Assembly: GCA_041391665.1 (NCBI GenBank)
Contig: JAWKNO010000002.1
Coordinates: 1,240,001-1,304,000, forward strand
Reading direction: 5' to 3'
Length of the DNA: 64,000 nt
Origin: Bacteroidia bacterium
Lineage (GTDB): Bacteria > Bacteroidota > Bacteroidia > J057
This document shows, piece by piece, positions 52,780-61,688 of this stretch (position 1 is its first letter; each line of letters opens with the position of its first letter). Under the pieces are notes generated by a model. The model did no database searches and was not told the origin of the DNA. It was given only the letters and a program-made list of their open reading frames with translations. The position numbers and the translations under genes are program-made.

Positions 52780-53583
52780 ATGGATATTTTCAGCATATAC
52801 CAATCTGCCCTGAAAAGGAAAATTTCACCTGATTCAGTGGGATATTTGGATGAAATTATCCGGGAATATCCGTATTTTACCTTTCCCAGGTTGTTGAAAG
52901 CAGTGGTAAAACCCGAAAATGAAAATATTTTTGCCGCATCGGCGTATTCTGTAAACCGAAAGCAGCTCAAAAATCTACTGGAGGGCAAAGTTTTTTTCTC
53001 CGAAACCCCGGCGAGTATGGATATTGATACACCTGTAACGATTTTTCCGGATATAGCGGTGCATGGACCTGTCCATGACCTTTTTTCGATTGTAGATTTC
53101 GAATCTGTGTATCGTCGTATGCCTTGTTTTGATTGTGCTTTTTCTATCTCAGAAGGAGTTGCAGGAGCCGATCATAATACTTTTCTCGATTGGGATATTA
53201 AAGTCAGAACCCTGAAAAACCGCCGGCTGGCAGAACAAATCCGGGAAGAGCTAAAACCCACTCAGATACCCGATTCCAACCTTGACCAAACGTCGCCTGA
53301 ATCTAAAAAAGCAGTTTCTAATAACCTCATCGATGCATTTCTGAAGAATCAATCATCCATTCGAAGAAAAAATAATGCCGGGGCGATAAATCATACGCCG
53401 GTTAAGGCAGCCGTCGATAGTATTCGGGAAGATGAGAATCTTGTAACAGAAACTATGGCGAGGCTAAATCTGCTGCAAAACAATCGCGCAGAAGCAATTC
53501 GTATTTATGAGAAGCTATGCTTGCTATATCCCGAAAAAAGTGCTTATTTTGCTGATAGGATAAATAAAATCAAAGACGAATAA
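52780..53583 (+). CDS. Conserved hypothetical protein, helical/TPR-like end
   Basis: 267 residues, no signal peptide or membrane segment. The N-terminal 100 residues (SIYQSALKRKISPDSVGYLDEIIREYPYFTFPRLLKAV) look helical. The middle is polar and probably disordered (about 150-210). The C-terminal piece ETMARLNLLQNNRAEAIRIYEKLCLLYPEKSAYFADRINKI resembles a single TPR unit. No function is known. It is 3 bases after lptE and its TAA overlaps the secG ATG by one base, so it belongs to this run and may be an accessory of LPS transport or secretion. Confidence 0.75.
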   Translation: MDIFSIYQSALKRKISPDSVGYLDEIIREYPYFTFPRLLKAVVKPENENIFAASAYSVNRKQLKNLLEGKVFFSETPASMDIDTPVTIFPDIAVHGPVHDLFSIVDFESVYRRMPCFDCAFSISEGVAGADHNTFLDWDIKVRTLKNRRLAEQIREELKPTQIPDSNLDQTSPESKKAVSNNLIDAFLKNQSSIRRKNNAGAINHTPVKAAVDSIREDENLVTETMARLNLLQNNRAEAIRIYEKLCLLYPEKSAYFADRINKIKDE

Positions 53584-53954
53584 TGTTTGTTTTTTTTGGA
53601 ATTCTGTCAATATTGGTCGCTATAGTCATGATTCTGGCAGTAGTGATTCAAAATAGTAAAGGTGGTGGCCTGTCTTCTACCTTTGGTGCCGGCGGTGCAA
53701 CCCAGATTCTGGGCGCCAGAAGGAGTAATGAGTTTATCGAAAAGTTTACCTGGTACCTGGCCATCGGGCTTGCTGTGCTGGCATTCGCTGCGAATGTCTC
53801 CGGCAACCAGGGATCTGCTTCATCTACCAACCAGCTTCGTATGGGTGCTGCCATTGAAAATCAAATAGTTACAGATCCGGTTTCTCTCCCGGACGCATCT
53901 TCTTTTGATCAGTTGCCTGCAACTGATGAGAATACTACCGATGACGGTAACTAG
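53583..53954 (+). CDS. secG: Preprotein translocase subunit SecG
   Basis: 123 residues. Two membrane helices (FGILSILVAIVMILAVVIQ and WYLAIGLAVLAFAAN) enclose the conserved loop QNSKGGGLSSTFGAGGATQILGARRSNEFIEKFT. The C-terminal tail is longer than in E. coli and acidic, as in other Bacteroidota. It is the small subunit of the SecYEG channel. Last gene of the run, followed by a strong terminator. Confidence 0.95.
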   Translation: MFVFFGILSILVAIVMILAVVIQNSKGGGLSSTFGAGGATQILGARRSNEFIEKFTWYLAIGLAVLAFAANVSGNQGSASSTNQLRMGAAIENQIVTDPVSLPDASSFDQLPATDENTTDDGN

Positions 53955-53978
53955 AAATCTGACAAAGTATTGTTTTTA

Positions 53979-54012
53979 TAAAAAAAGGCCTCTTTCAAGA
54001 GGCCTTTTTTAT
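53979..54012. terminator. Bidirectional intrinsic terminator after secG
   Basis: AAAAAAGGCCTC (53981-53992) and GAGGCCTTTTTT (53999-54010) make a 12-base stem with a 6-base loop, with A-run and T-run on either side. It would work on both strands. Confidence 0.93.
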
Positions 54013-54082
54013 TGTGTGTTTTTTTACCACTCCTAACATAGATCCCGGTTATGTAATAGTTCGCTGTGTTCTGTGAGTAAAA

Positions 54083-54101
54083 ATTATGGACGAACCATAA
54101 T
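54083..54101. promoter_or_regulatory. Palindromic site before a T9SS-secreted gene
   Basis: ATTATGG (54083-54089) and CCATAAT (54095-54101) form a perfect 7-base inverted repeat around a 5-base spacer, 32 bases before the ATG at 54134. Suits a dimeric regulator or an early transcript hairpin. No known site matched. Confidence 0.35.
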
Positions 54102-54133
54102 ATTGCAGGACCTAAAACTAACTGACCCAAATT

Positions 54134-55393
54134 ATGTTCAAAGCTACCCTTTGGCTGTTCCTTACTTCTGTATTATTTTCCCCCGCCCAGTTAGTGGCCA
54201 ATCCTTCCCCCGCTACGATTCATATTCTGTTTTTCTCTCCGGATGTTGGTGAATCAAATATGCTCGCCGATAGTGCTTATGGTTTTTTTGAGCAATTATG
54301 TAAGGAGAAAAAATATTTTCTGACCAGAAGTACTTCCTGTAGCGTATTCGACAATGTAGAGAGCATTCGAAGGTTTCATGTGTTGGTTGTTCTAAACCAA
54401 CACTCAATCAACGTGTTGAATCAACGTCAGAAAGATAATTTTTCCGAGTATATCATTGGTGACAAGGCGCATTCGGGTGGTGCTCTGGTGAGTTTTCATC
54501 TCGAAAAACGTATTTTTCGGGATGGCGCAGAGTCTGGATGGACATGGTATAATGAGCTCACGGAGTTGACTGATCCCGGCAAAACAGGTATTGTTGTTTC
54601 GGAGGTTTCTTCCATCTATCCGATTTTGAATGCCGAAGCCCCGAATGTTGATTCGAATATAAGTTTTCGCCCTATTTCCAATTATAAAATGTTGCCACAC
54701 CCGCTGCCTGGGAGTGGGTATGCAGGCGGGAAGGTGTTTGTTACGTTTCTTGCGAATTCACCGGGTAAATTTTCGAGGAATTCAAAAGATTTTCATCTTT
54801 TTACCGAACATATTGAAAGAGCGGTTGATTGGGCAAGCGGGTCTAAGGTTGAGCGCCCCGTAATGGTGAAATTGCTCGATTTATCTGATAAGACCAACGT
54901 TTCTTCTATACATCTTTCATGGATTCCGGGTGGTAACCCGACAAAAATAAAGGCACTGGACATACTTCGCAGTGAAGATGGTATCACCTGGAAACAAATG
55001 GCAACATTTGAGGAAAACCTTACTTCAGATTTTTGGGATAATGAAACCCGACCTGGTAGGTTTTATTACCGGATTCGCCAGACTAATATAAATGGAAGTT
55101 TTCTGTATTCTGATATGGTGGTTGCTGACATAAGCAATGCAGCTCCTCAGGTAGAGATTTTTCCCAATCCAATTCAAAATATGCTGTTTATCCGGCTGGA
55201 AATGCTCGAGTCAAAATCTGCTAAAATCTTTGTTGAGACAAGAGAAGGCCAAAAATTGATCACCAAAACGCTGGAAAACGTGAATGGGAAAGTTAACCTT
55301 CAGTTTGATGTAAGTACTTTTCCACCGGGTATCTACCTGCTAAAAGTGTCTGCGGATACGGGAGAAACGACAGAACGATTTTTGAAATATTAG
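54134..55393 (+). CDS. T9SS-secreted protein with ThuA-like domain
   Basis: 419 residues. Signal peptide (about 1-22, ending near LVANP). Residues about 28-235 resemble a degenerate ThuA (glutamine-amidotransferase-like) fold: IHILFFSPDVGESN, FHVLVVLNQHSINVLNQRQKDNFSEYI, GGALVSFHLEKR, WTWYNELTEL and GKVFVTFLANSPG. The nucleophile cysteine of true class I amidotransferases is absent. A fibronectin-like segment (about 245-330) and a type A sorting domain (VEIFPNPIQNMLFIRLE, FPPGIYLLKVSAD, ERFLKY) follow. It is probably cell-surface and carbohydrate-related; the ThuA reading is tentative. Confidence 0.75.
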   Translation: MFKATLWLFLTSVLFSPAQLVANPSPATIHILFFSPDVGESNMLADSAYGFFEQLCKEKKYFLTRSTSCSVFDNVESIRRFHVLVVLNQHSINVLNQRQKDNFSEYIIGDKAHSGGALVSFHLEKRIFRDGAESGWTWYNELTELTDPGKTGIVVSEVSSIYPILNAEAPNVDSNISFRPISNYKMLPHPLPGSGYAGGKVFVTFLANSPGKFSRNSKDFHLFTEHIERAVDWASGSKVERPVMVKLLDLSDKTNVSSIHLSWIPGGNPTKIKALDILRSEDGITWKQMATFEENLTSDFWDNETRPGRFYYRIRQTNINGSFLYSDMVVADISNAAPQVEIFPNPIQNMLFIRLEMLESKSAKIFVETREGQKLITKTLENVNGKVNLQFDVSTFPPGIYLLKVSADTGETTERFLKY

Positions 55394-55498
55394 CCTAAAT
55401 ACAACAAAAGTTGAAGGTTATCTTACATACCCAGGAATAATTCGTTTTTTTGCACCGTATTTGCTCACATACAATGAGCCCTTTTCCTACTAGACAAC

Positions 55499-57976
55499 GT
55501 GAAATTACTTATGCTTATTCGTCGGATACTGTTAAACACCTTTGCCTTTATTGTTATTTTTAATGTCTGCATATTTGCTTTTTCCAGTCCTCCCACTGTA
55601 ACTGGGCAATTAAAAACCTGGCATAAAATTACGCTTACCTTTGATGGACCCGCTGCCTCTGAGTTGGGTAATCCCAATCCTTTTACCGACTATCGGTTGA
55701 ATGTGACTTTTACCATGGGCAGCCGGACATATATAGTTCCCGGATATTTTGCCGCTGACGGCAATGCCGGAGAAACAGGCGCTACTTCGGGTAATAAATG
55801 GCGGGTACATTTTGCCCCTGACACTTCCGGGATTTGGAATTACTCAGTTTCTTTCCGCGAGGGTTCTTATGTCGCAGTAGATCCCGATCCGGCGGCTGGT
55901 ACCCCAGTAGCGGGAACAATAGACGGATACACGGGCAGTATTACTGTTAGCCCTTCTGATAAGACTGGGAATGATTTCCGGGGAAAGGGACGTCTTAATT
56001 ATGTCGGTGGCCGTTATCTGCAATTTGCCGGTTCGGGAGATTACTATATTAAAGCAGGTACCGACGCACCGGAAAACCTGCTGGGATATTATGAGTTTGA
56101 CAATACCCGCTGTTATGGCGGATCAAACTCCCGGAAAACCAAAGGAACCAAAACCTTTGATGCAAATGGCATTACGTATCAATATCATGCCGATACCCTC
56201 CACCATTACGATCCGCACCTCAGCGATTGGAATACAGGCGACCCGGTATGGCATGGGAGCAAAGGCAAGCGCTTGATTGGCGTACTTAACTACCTCGCCG
56301 GTAAAGGAATGAATGTAATCTCGTTCCTTACCATGAATATAGGCGGCGATGGGCAGGATGTTTACCCCTATGTCAATTACAATAATGATCCTTCCCCACA
56401 AGATGATCGCCTGAGGTTTGATATATCCAAACTAGATCAGTGGGATGTCGTTTTTGAACATGCAGATTCTCTTGGACTTATGTTACATGTCAAGCTGCAG
56501 GAAACAGAAAATGACCAGTTGCTGGATGGCGGCCATCTCGGACCTGAACGCATTTTGTATTATGGGATGATGATCGCACGTTTTGGTTACCATCTTGCGG
56601 TAGAATGGAATATGGGGGAGGAGAATGATATCTGGACAGAATTGAATGACCCTGGGAATACGTACTTAAAGTCTTATGCACAGTTCTTTAATTATTATGA
56701 CCCTTATCAGCATCCAATCGTCATTCATAGCTATCCCGGTCAGCAATCACAGGTTTATACCCCTATGCTGGGTTTTTCAGATATGACCGGTGCTTCGCTT
56801 CAGACTGATCTCCCTTCCAATGTGCACAAGCAAACCCTGAACTGGATCGAAGAATCTTCCAATAACGGGCATATTTGGGTAACAGCTTCTGATGAAATCG
56901 GTCCGGCAAGTTGGGGCGTAATGCCTGATGGATCAGGGAATAATCACGATGAAGTAAGAAAACAGGTGATATGGGGAAATTATATGGCTGGTGGAGGCGG
57001 AATACAACATTATTTTGGTTACAACACCCTGCATCATGATCTGGACTGTGAGTGGTTTGGCTCCAGAGACCAGACATGGGATTACTCCCGGTATGCTAAA
57101 GAATTGCTGGAAACACTTCCTATGAATGAAATGGTGAATATGAATAGCCTGATCGGAAATGGCGCCGACAATAACAATAAATACTGTATGGGCAAGGCGG
57201 GAGAAGTTTATCTGATTTTTCTGGCTAATGGCGGCACTACAAATATTGACCTTTCCGCCACGCCCAGTCTGTTTGATGTGCATTGGTATGACCCTCGCAA
57301 CGGGGGAGGCCTTCAAAACGGCTCTCTTACTTCGGTAAGTGGCGGTAGTGCCAGCATATCGGTTGGAAATCCGCCTGACAGTGTTTCCCGGGACTGGGTT
57401 GTGGTTGTTTCCGCTCAAGGTTCCAATTTCCCTGTCGAATTTCTCGATTTTACTGCTACTCCTATACAGTCCAACGTTTTGCTAAAGTGGTCTACCGCCC
57501 ATGAGGAAAACAGCGGCTGGTTTGAAGTCCGGCGTTCAATAGATGGTATATTGTGGGAAAATGTAGCAGAAGTTCTTGCTGCGGGCAGTTCCCACACCTT
57601 GAAAACTTATTCCCATACAGATCGTGGTTTGAAAAAAGGTGTATATTATTATCAGATAAAAGAGATCGACCTCGACGGCAAATCGCAGTTAACCAATATT
57701 ATTGAAGTTACCATTGATGATATAAGGCCTGTTGTAAGCATTTTCCCAAATCCAGCCCATAATGAATTGACCCTGCAAGTTGAAATGACAGTGAATGAAT
57801 CTGTCAACTATTACCTGGTAAATGCGCTGGGGCAACGAATCATGGAACGGGAATCGCCCGTAACCCGAGGGGTATGGAACCAGACCATTGATATATCGTC
57901 ATGTGTTCCCGGGCTCTATTATCTGTTTGCCCGGATTGGCGAAGACAATTATGTGAGGCCGGTTCATGTTTATTGA
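55499..57976 (+). CDS. T9SS-secreted glycosidase-like protein with DUF5060 domain
   Basis: 825 residues from a GTG start; ATG 55511 is a close alternative. After the signal peptide, residues about 35-150 are a DUF5060 beta-sandwich (TWHKITLTFDGPAASELGNPNPF, FAPDTSGIWNYSVSF). A TIM-barrel glycosidase-like region (about 180-570) has GMNVISFLTMNIGGDGQDVYPY, FDISKLDQWDVVFEHADSLGLMLHVKLQETEN, LAVEWNMGEENDIW and VTASDEIGPASWGV; the Glu of WNMGEEN is a likely acid/base. A DUF5605-like/collagen-binding-type segment, a fibronectin-like part and a type A sorting domain (SIFPNPAHNELTLQVEM) follow. It probably cleaves a polysaccharide outside the cell. Substrate unknown. Confidence 0.85.
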   Translation: MKLLMLIRRILLNTFAFIVIFNVCIFAFSSPPTVTGQLKTWHKITLTFDGPAASELGNPNPFTDYRLNVTFTMGSRTYIVPGYFAADGNAGETGATSGNKWRVHFAPDTSGIWNYSVSFREGSYVAVDPDPAAGTPVAGTIDGYTGSITVSPSDKTGNDFRGKGRLNYVGGRYLQFAGSGDYYIKAGTDAPENLLGYYEFDNTRCYGGSNSRKTKGTKTFDANGITYQYHADTLHHYDPHLSDWNTGDPVWHGSKGKRLIGVLNYLAGKGMNVISFLTMNIGGDGQDVYPYVNYNNDPSPQDDRLRFDISKLDQWDVVFEHADSLGLMLHVKLQETENDQLLDGGHLGPERILYYGMMIARFGYHLAVEWNMGEENDIWTELNDPGNTYLKSYAQFFNYYDPYQHPIVIHSYPGQQSQVYTPMLGFSDMTGASLQTDLPSNVHKQTLNWIEESSNNGHIWVTASDEIGPASWGVMPDGSGNNHDEVRKQVIWGNYMAGGGGIQHYFGYNTLHHDLDCEWFGSRDQTWDYSRYAKELLETLPMNEMVNMNSLIGNGADNNNKYCMGKAGEVYLIFLANGGTTNIDLSATPSLFDVHWYDPRNGGGLQNGSLTSVSGGSASISVGNPPDSVSRDWVVVVSAQGSNFPVEFLDFTATPIQSNVLLKWSTAHEENSGWFEVRRSIDGILWENVAEVLAAGSSHTLKTYSHTDRGLKKGVYYYQIKEIDLDGKSQLTNIIEVTIDDIRPVVSIFPNPAHNELTLQVEMTVNESVNYYLVNALGQRIMERESPVTRGVWNQTIDISSCVPGLYYLFARIGEDNYVRPVHVY

Positions 57977-57985
57977 TATGTTCCG

Positions 57986-59209
57986 TTAGTTCTTATATTC
58001 TTTCAGAATTTTTCGGGCAAGAGATGCCTTATGCGCTTCGTCCGGGCCGTCGTAGATGCGCGCAGCTCTTTCTTCCCGATACCACCACGAAAGGATCGTG
58101 TCATCTGTCATACCCAGCGCCCCGTGAATCTGGATGGCACGATCCACTACTTTTTGCAGAATACCTGCGACAAAAAATTTGATAGTTGAGATTTCCTGCG
58201 CAGCTGCCCGGTGTCCTTTGGTTTCCATCGTATAAGCGGTGTGCAAAACCATTAGTCTGGCTGCATCAATTTCCGCCCGGCTTTCTGCAATCATTTGCTG
58301 AACCATTTGTTTATCTCCCAGCTTATCTCCGTCTCCCATATCCCGGGTAGCAGCCCTCCGGCACATCAGGCTAAAAGATCGTTCACAAATGCCAATCCAT
58401 CGCATACAATGGTGAATCCTACCCGGCCCCAATCGCTCCTGAGCCAATTGAAAACCACTCCCTTCGGGGCCGATAAGATTTGAAACCGGTACACGTACCT
58501 GCTGGTATATAATCTCCGCGTGACTAGCCCAACCTTCCCCGGGGTGTCCCATGACAGGGATATTTCGCACCAGTTTAAAACCGGGGGTATCTGTCGGTAC
58601 GATGATCATACTCGCCCGGCGATACGGATTGGCCTCTTCGGGATTGGTGATGCACATGACGATGGCAAAGGCTGCGCCGTCAGCCGAACTGGTAAACCAT
58701 TTATGCCCATTAATGATGTATTCGTCTCCATCTCTGAACGCCGTCGTGCCCATATCCACGGGGTGTGATCCTGCAAATTCAGGCTCAGTCATGGAAAAAC
58801 AACTCCGTATTTCACCGGAAAGCAGAGGGTCCAGAAATTTTTTGCGCATTTCCGGAGAAGCGTAACGAATAAGCAACTCGATATTGCCGGCATCAGGTGC
58901 CTGGCAATTGCAGAGAAAATGACCAAAAGGAGTCGTAGCAAGCAGCTCGCCCAATTGGGCGACTTCCATCAGGTTTAAACCGGGGCCCCCATGTTTTTCT
59001 TCATGATAGGCATTCCATATTCCCAGGTCTTCAACTTCCCTTTTTTTTGCACGAAGAATTTTTTCCACTTCAAAAAAAGGTTTATTCAGCAGACTCAGTT
59101 CGATCGGATAAATTTCTGTCTCCAGATATTTTTTTACCCTGGGATAAAGGCCCCGGAGTTTGTCAGTAGCGTAAAGATCCAGCATAATTGGAAGTGTTGT
59201 TTCAGGCAA
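57986..59209 (-). CDS. Acyl-CoA dehydrogenase (ACAD10/11-like)
   Basis: 407 residues; MLDLYATDK 8 codons in is an alternative start. The N-terminal helical domain is followed by the FAD-contact strand CFSMTEPEFAGSHPVDM and GDEYIINGHKWFTSSADGA. The C-terminal domain has the QIHGALGMTDDTILSWWYREERAARIYDGPDEAHK region, where the base is carried in DGPDE. The VYRRA-type and IVPTDTPG pieces fit long-chain ACADs of the ACAD11 group. It removes two hydrogens from acyl-CoA in fatty acid breakdown, passing electrons to ETF. It converges with the DUF5060 gene (9-base gap) and is divergent from the lipoprotein gene at 59255. Confidence 0.92.
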   Translation of the reverse strand: MPETTLPIMLDLYATDKLRGLYPRVKKYLETEIYPIELSLLNKPFFEVEKILRAKKREVEDLGIWNAYHEEKHGGPGLNLMEVAQLGELLATTPFGHFLCNCQAPDAGNIELLIRYASPEMRKKFLDPLLSGEIRSCFSMTEPEFAGSHPVDMGTTAFRDGDEYIINGHKWFTSSADGAAFAIVMCITNPEEANPYRRASMIIVPTDTPGFKLVRNIPVMGHPGEGWASHAEIIYQQVRVPVSNLIGPEGSGFQLAQERLGPGRIHHCMRWIGICERSFSLMCRRAATRDMGDGDKLGDKQMVQQMIAESRAEIDAARLMVLHTAYTMETKGHRAAAQEISTIKFFVAGILQKVVDRAIQIHGALGMTDDTILSWWYREERAARIYDGPDEAHKASLARKILKEYKN

Positions 59210-59237
59210 GTTAGCATAAATCAGGAATTTTCGTAGC

Positions 59238-59253
59238 TTGTAGGTATCTACAA
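59238..59253. promoter_or_regulatory. Short palindrome between divergent genes
   Basis: TTGTAG (59238-59243) and CTACAA (59248-59253) flank GTAT in the 45-base gap between the acyl-CoA dehydrogenase and lipoprotein genes. It could be an operator shared by both. It is short, so chance occurrence is possible. Confidence 0.3.
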
Positions 59254-59254
59254 A

Positions 59255-59935
59255 ATGAATGCTATGCGAAGAATATTAATCTTATTGTCAATCTCCTTTA
59301 TTGCCGCTTTTGTGGGTTGCGATAATGGCAATTCTGGTGGAAGTACGAAAAACACCACAACTGTAACAGATCCGCCGCAAGAACCTAAAGCACCTGCTGT
59401 GCTCAATTATGGTGTCCAGACAGGGGCCAGCTATGATAATGACTATTTTGGGCTGAAAGTAACATTGCCGGAAGACTGGTATATTCAGAGTCGTGAAGAA
59501 AATGCAGAAATAGAGCAGGGGGGAAGTGCTACGCCAAAGTCTATTGAGGCGTTACAAACCATTTATTTGCTCTGGGGATTTATGCATGAACCCGGCTCTG
59601 TCGTAGAGTACAATGCAGGAATTAATATCGTCGCTGCAAACCTCAGTCAGGTTGGGCAAGGATCAACCGAAGATGATTATTTAGTCGAATTGTTGAAAAA
59701 CCTGGCCAATATCCCCAATTACTCCATACCGGATAAAACGATCTCTGATATGAAAGTGGGCGGAATTACGATGCGTTCGGCAAATGGGCAAACCACCATT
59801 GATGGAATAAAAATCTCACAACAATACCTTGTCGTTTTCCGCAAAGGATATGCAATTCAGATTACTACATCCTGGTCAAACGAGGTACAGCGTACGCAGT
59901 TGATGAATATTCTGAAAAATATAGCGTTTTACTGA
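59255..59935 (+). CDS. Lipoprotein of unknown function
   Basis: 226 residues (ATG 59264, three codons in, is an alternative start). Lipoprotein signal to Cys22 (FIAAFVGCDN), then a Gly/Ser/Thr-rich linker and a globular part with YFGLKVTLPEDWYIQSREENAEIEQGG, NIVAANLSQVGQG, GGITMRSANGQTTIDGIKISQQYLVVFRKGYAIQITTSW. The pattern LPxxW early and a late F-x-K-G-Y-A-I resembles PsbP-like/DUF1795-type lipoproteins that are widespread but of unknown role. It converges with the SDR gene with 2 bases between the stops. Confidence 0.65.
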   Translation: MNAMRRILILLSISFIAAFVGCDNGNSGGSTKNTTTVTDPPQEPKAPAVLNYGVQTGASYDNDYFGLKVTLPEDWYIQSREENAEIEQGGSATPKSIEALQTIYLLWGFMHEPGSVVEYNAGINIVAANLSQVGQGSTEDDYLVELLKNLANIPNYSIPDKTISDMKVGGITMRSANGQTTIDGIKISQQYLVVFRKGYAIQITTSWSNEVQRTQLMNILKNIAFY

Positions 59936-59937
59936 TT

Positions 59938-60756
59938 TCAGATAAAAAAATCGTGAATCAGTTTTGCCCCGGGAACATGTGCGTAGTGGTCGAGATCAGT
60001 AATGCCATTTTGGGCAAGTACTTCATCATCCAGGAAAAAATTTCCCGTGCATTCTCTGCTATTTTGGCTAAGGATAAAATACGCGGCGTCGGCCATGATT
60101 TCCGGCTTGCGCGACTGGTTCATCATCTGTTCGCCCCCCAGCATTTCGATTGCGGCAGTTGCAATGGCAGTTCTGGGCCAAAGGCAATTGACAGCAATGC
60201 CGTCGCGTTTAAACTCTTCTGACATAGCATATGCACAGAAGCTCATGCCATACTTAGCCATGGTATAGGCTACGTGAGGCGCAAACCATTTTTTCTCGAT
60301 GTTTAGTGGCGGAGAAATATTGAGAATATGAGGATTTTCAGACTTTTTCAGGTAGGGGATACACTTTTGAGACATGAGATAGGTTCCCCTGAAATTGACC
60401 TGGTGCATCAGGTCGAAGCGCTTCATCGGCGTCTGAAGTGTGCCAGTAAGCATAATGGCACTGGCATTATTGATGAGAATATCAATTCCGCCAAACGTGT
60501 CCACCGCTTTTTTCACGGCGTCTTCGGCCATTTCTTCCAGCCTTACATCGAGCAATACCGGAAGTGCTTTCCCTCCTGCTGCTTCAATCTCTTCTGCGGC
60601 AGTATAAATCGTGCCTTCGAGCTTGGGATGAGGGGAATCAGTTTTTGCTGCTACCACAACATTGGCACCCTCTTGTGCCAAACGGATACCAATGGCCTTT
60701 CCTATGCCTCTGCTGGCTCCTGTGATGAATACGGTTTTTCCTTTGAGAGTCGTCAT
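59938..60756 (-). CDS. Short-chain dehydrogenase/reductase (HSDL2-like)
   Basis: 272 residues. Classical SDR with the nucleotide-binding motif TGASRGIG (12-19), AAKTDSPHPKLEGTIY, DILINNASAI, and the active-site YTMAK. The N-terminal insert TDSPHPKLEGTIYTAAEEIEAAGG and the late WPRTAIATAAIEML are typical of the hydroxysteroid dehydrogenase-like 2 group, found near fatty acid degradation genes. The nearby acyl-CoA dehydrogenase gene fits this. The substrate is unknown. There is only a 2-base gap to the lipoprotein stop. Confidence 0.9.
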   Translation of the reverse strand: MTTLKGKTVFITGASRGIGKAIGIRLAQEGANVVVAAKTDSPHPKLEGTIYTAAEEIEAAGGKALPVLLDVRLEEMAEDAVKKAVDTFGGIDILINNASAIMLTGTLQTPMKRFDLMHQVNFRGTYLMSQKCIPYLKKSENPHILNISPPLNIEKKWFAPHVAYTMAKYGMSFCAYAMSEEFKRDGIAVNCLWPRTAIATAAIEMLGGEQMMNQSRKPEIMADAAYFILSQNSRECTGNFFLDDEVLAQNGITDLDHYAHVPGAKLIHDFFI

Positions 60757-60839
60757 AATTCAAATATAGTATGCATGCAGCGTATTTGCTAAACATTTTT
60801 TCAACAGGTTAGTTGAACCAGGAGTTGTTTATTTACAAT

Positions 60840-61613
60840 ATGAAAAAGATAATTTTGCTGAAATCAACTTTCCCCATATTTGTTTTCCTTATGGCATTGT
60901 CCCCGTTGATATATTCCCAGTCAGATCCGATTCTGTCGGCAAAAAAGCTGGTTTACGATGGTTATTTGACCGGCGAAGCGGCATTGTGGGATAAGGGAAT
61001 CAGGCAGTTGGAAATTATTGCCAATCAGGGGGGCACCCGTTCATTTTCCTCAAAATATGAATTGGCGGTCGCGTTATATGGAAATATCGGATTTGAAATG
61101 TCGAAGAAAGATGAAAAGTCCGCAGATATTATCGCCGAAAAAACAGTAGAATTATTAGAAAATTTGCAGGAAACCCATGCTTCTTCAGCGGAGGTTCATG
61201 CTATACTGGGATCTGCCTATGCAATGAAAATTGCATTAAGTCCTGCAAAAGCGTTATTGCTTGGTCCGAAAAGTTCTTCGCAACTGGAGAAAGCCATTGT
61301 CCTCGATCCGGAAAGTCCGGTAGCCTGGTGTGAGATGGGAAATATGCGGTTGCACGCGCCTCGTTTATTTGGAGGTAGTGTGAAAGAGTCAATTGAATGT
61401 TTTTCCAAAGCAATCAGATTATTTGAAAAGCAAGGGTCGCGTTATTCCTGGCAATACCTCCACGCAATGGTCTGGTTGGGGAAAGCATATGAGGAAAATG
61501 GAGAATGGGAGAAAGCGTATGCTGCTTACCTTTACGCCCTCCAAAAAGAACCATCATTGCGGTGGGTGAAAGATGAATTGCTCCCTCAGGCAAAATTGAA
61601 ACTCGGTAATTAA
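60840..61613 (+). CDS. Exported TPR-like protein
   Basis: 257 residues from ATG 60840 (MKKIILLKSTFPIFVFLMALSPLIYSQ), a clear signal peptide; the TTG at 60813 adds a needless extension. The mature protein is all-helical with TPR-like spacing: SAKKLVYDGYLTGEAALWDKGIRQLEIIANQGG, SSAEVHAILGSAYAMKIAL, SSQLEKAIVLDPESPVAWCEMGNMRLHAP, and SWQYLHAMVWLGKAYEENGEWEKAYAAYLYALQKEPSLRW. It probably acts as a periplasmic protein-protein contact surface. It sits before the PlsC-like gene (75-base gap) on the same strand. Confidence 0.8.
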   Translation: MKKIILLKSTFPIFVFLMALSPLIYSQSDPILSAKKLVYDGYLTGEAALWDKGIRQLEIIANQGGTRSFSSKYELAVALYGNIGFEMSKKDEKSADIIAEKTVELLENLQETHASSAEVHAILGSAYAMKIALSPAKALLLGPKSSSQLEKAIVLDPESPVAWCEMGNMRLHAPRLFGGSVKESIECFSKAIRLFEKQGSRYSWQYLHAMVWLGKAYEENGEWEKAYAAYLYALQKEPSLRWVKDELLPQAKLKLGN

Positions 61614-61688
61614 AACAGCCCATACCAGAATTTTTATTCGCAGACAGTCTCCGGATTTTTATTAATTTGTGTGACTCACAAATTATAT

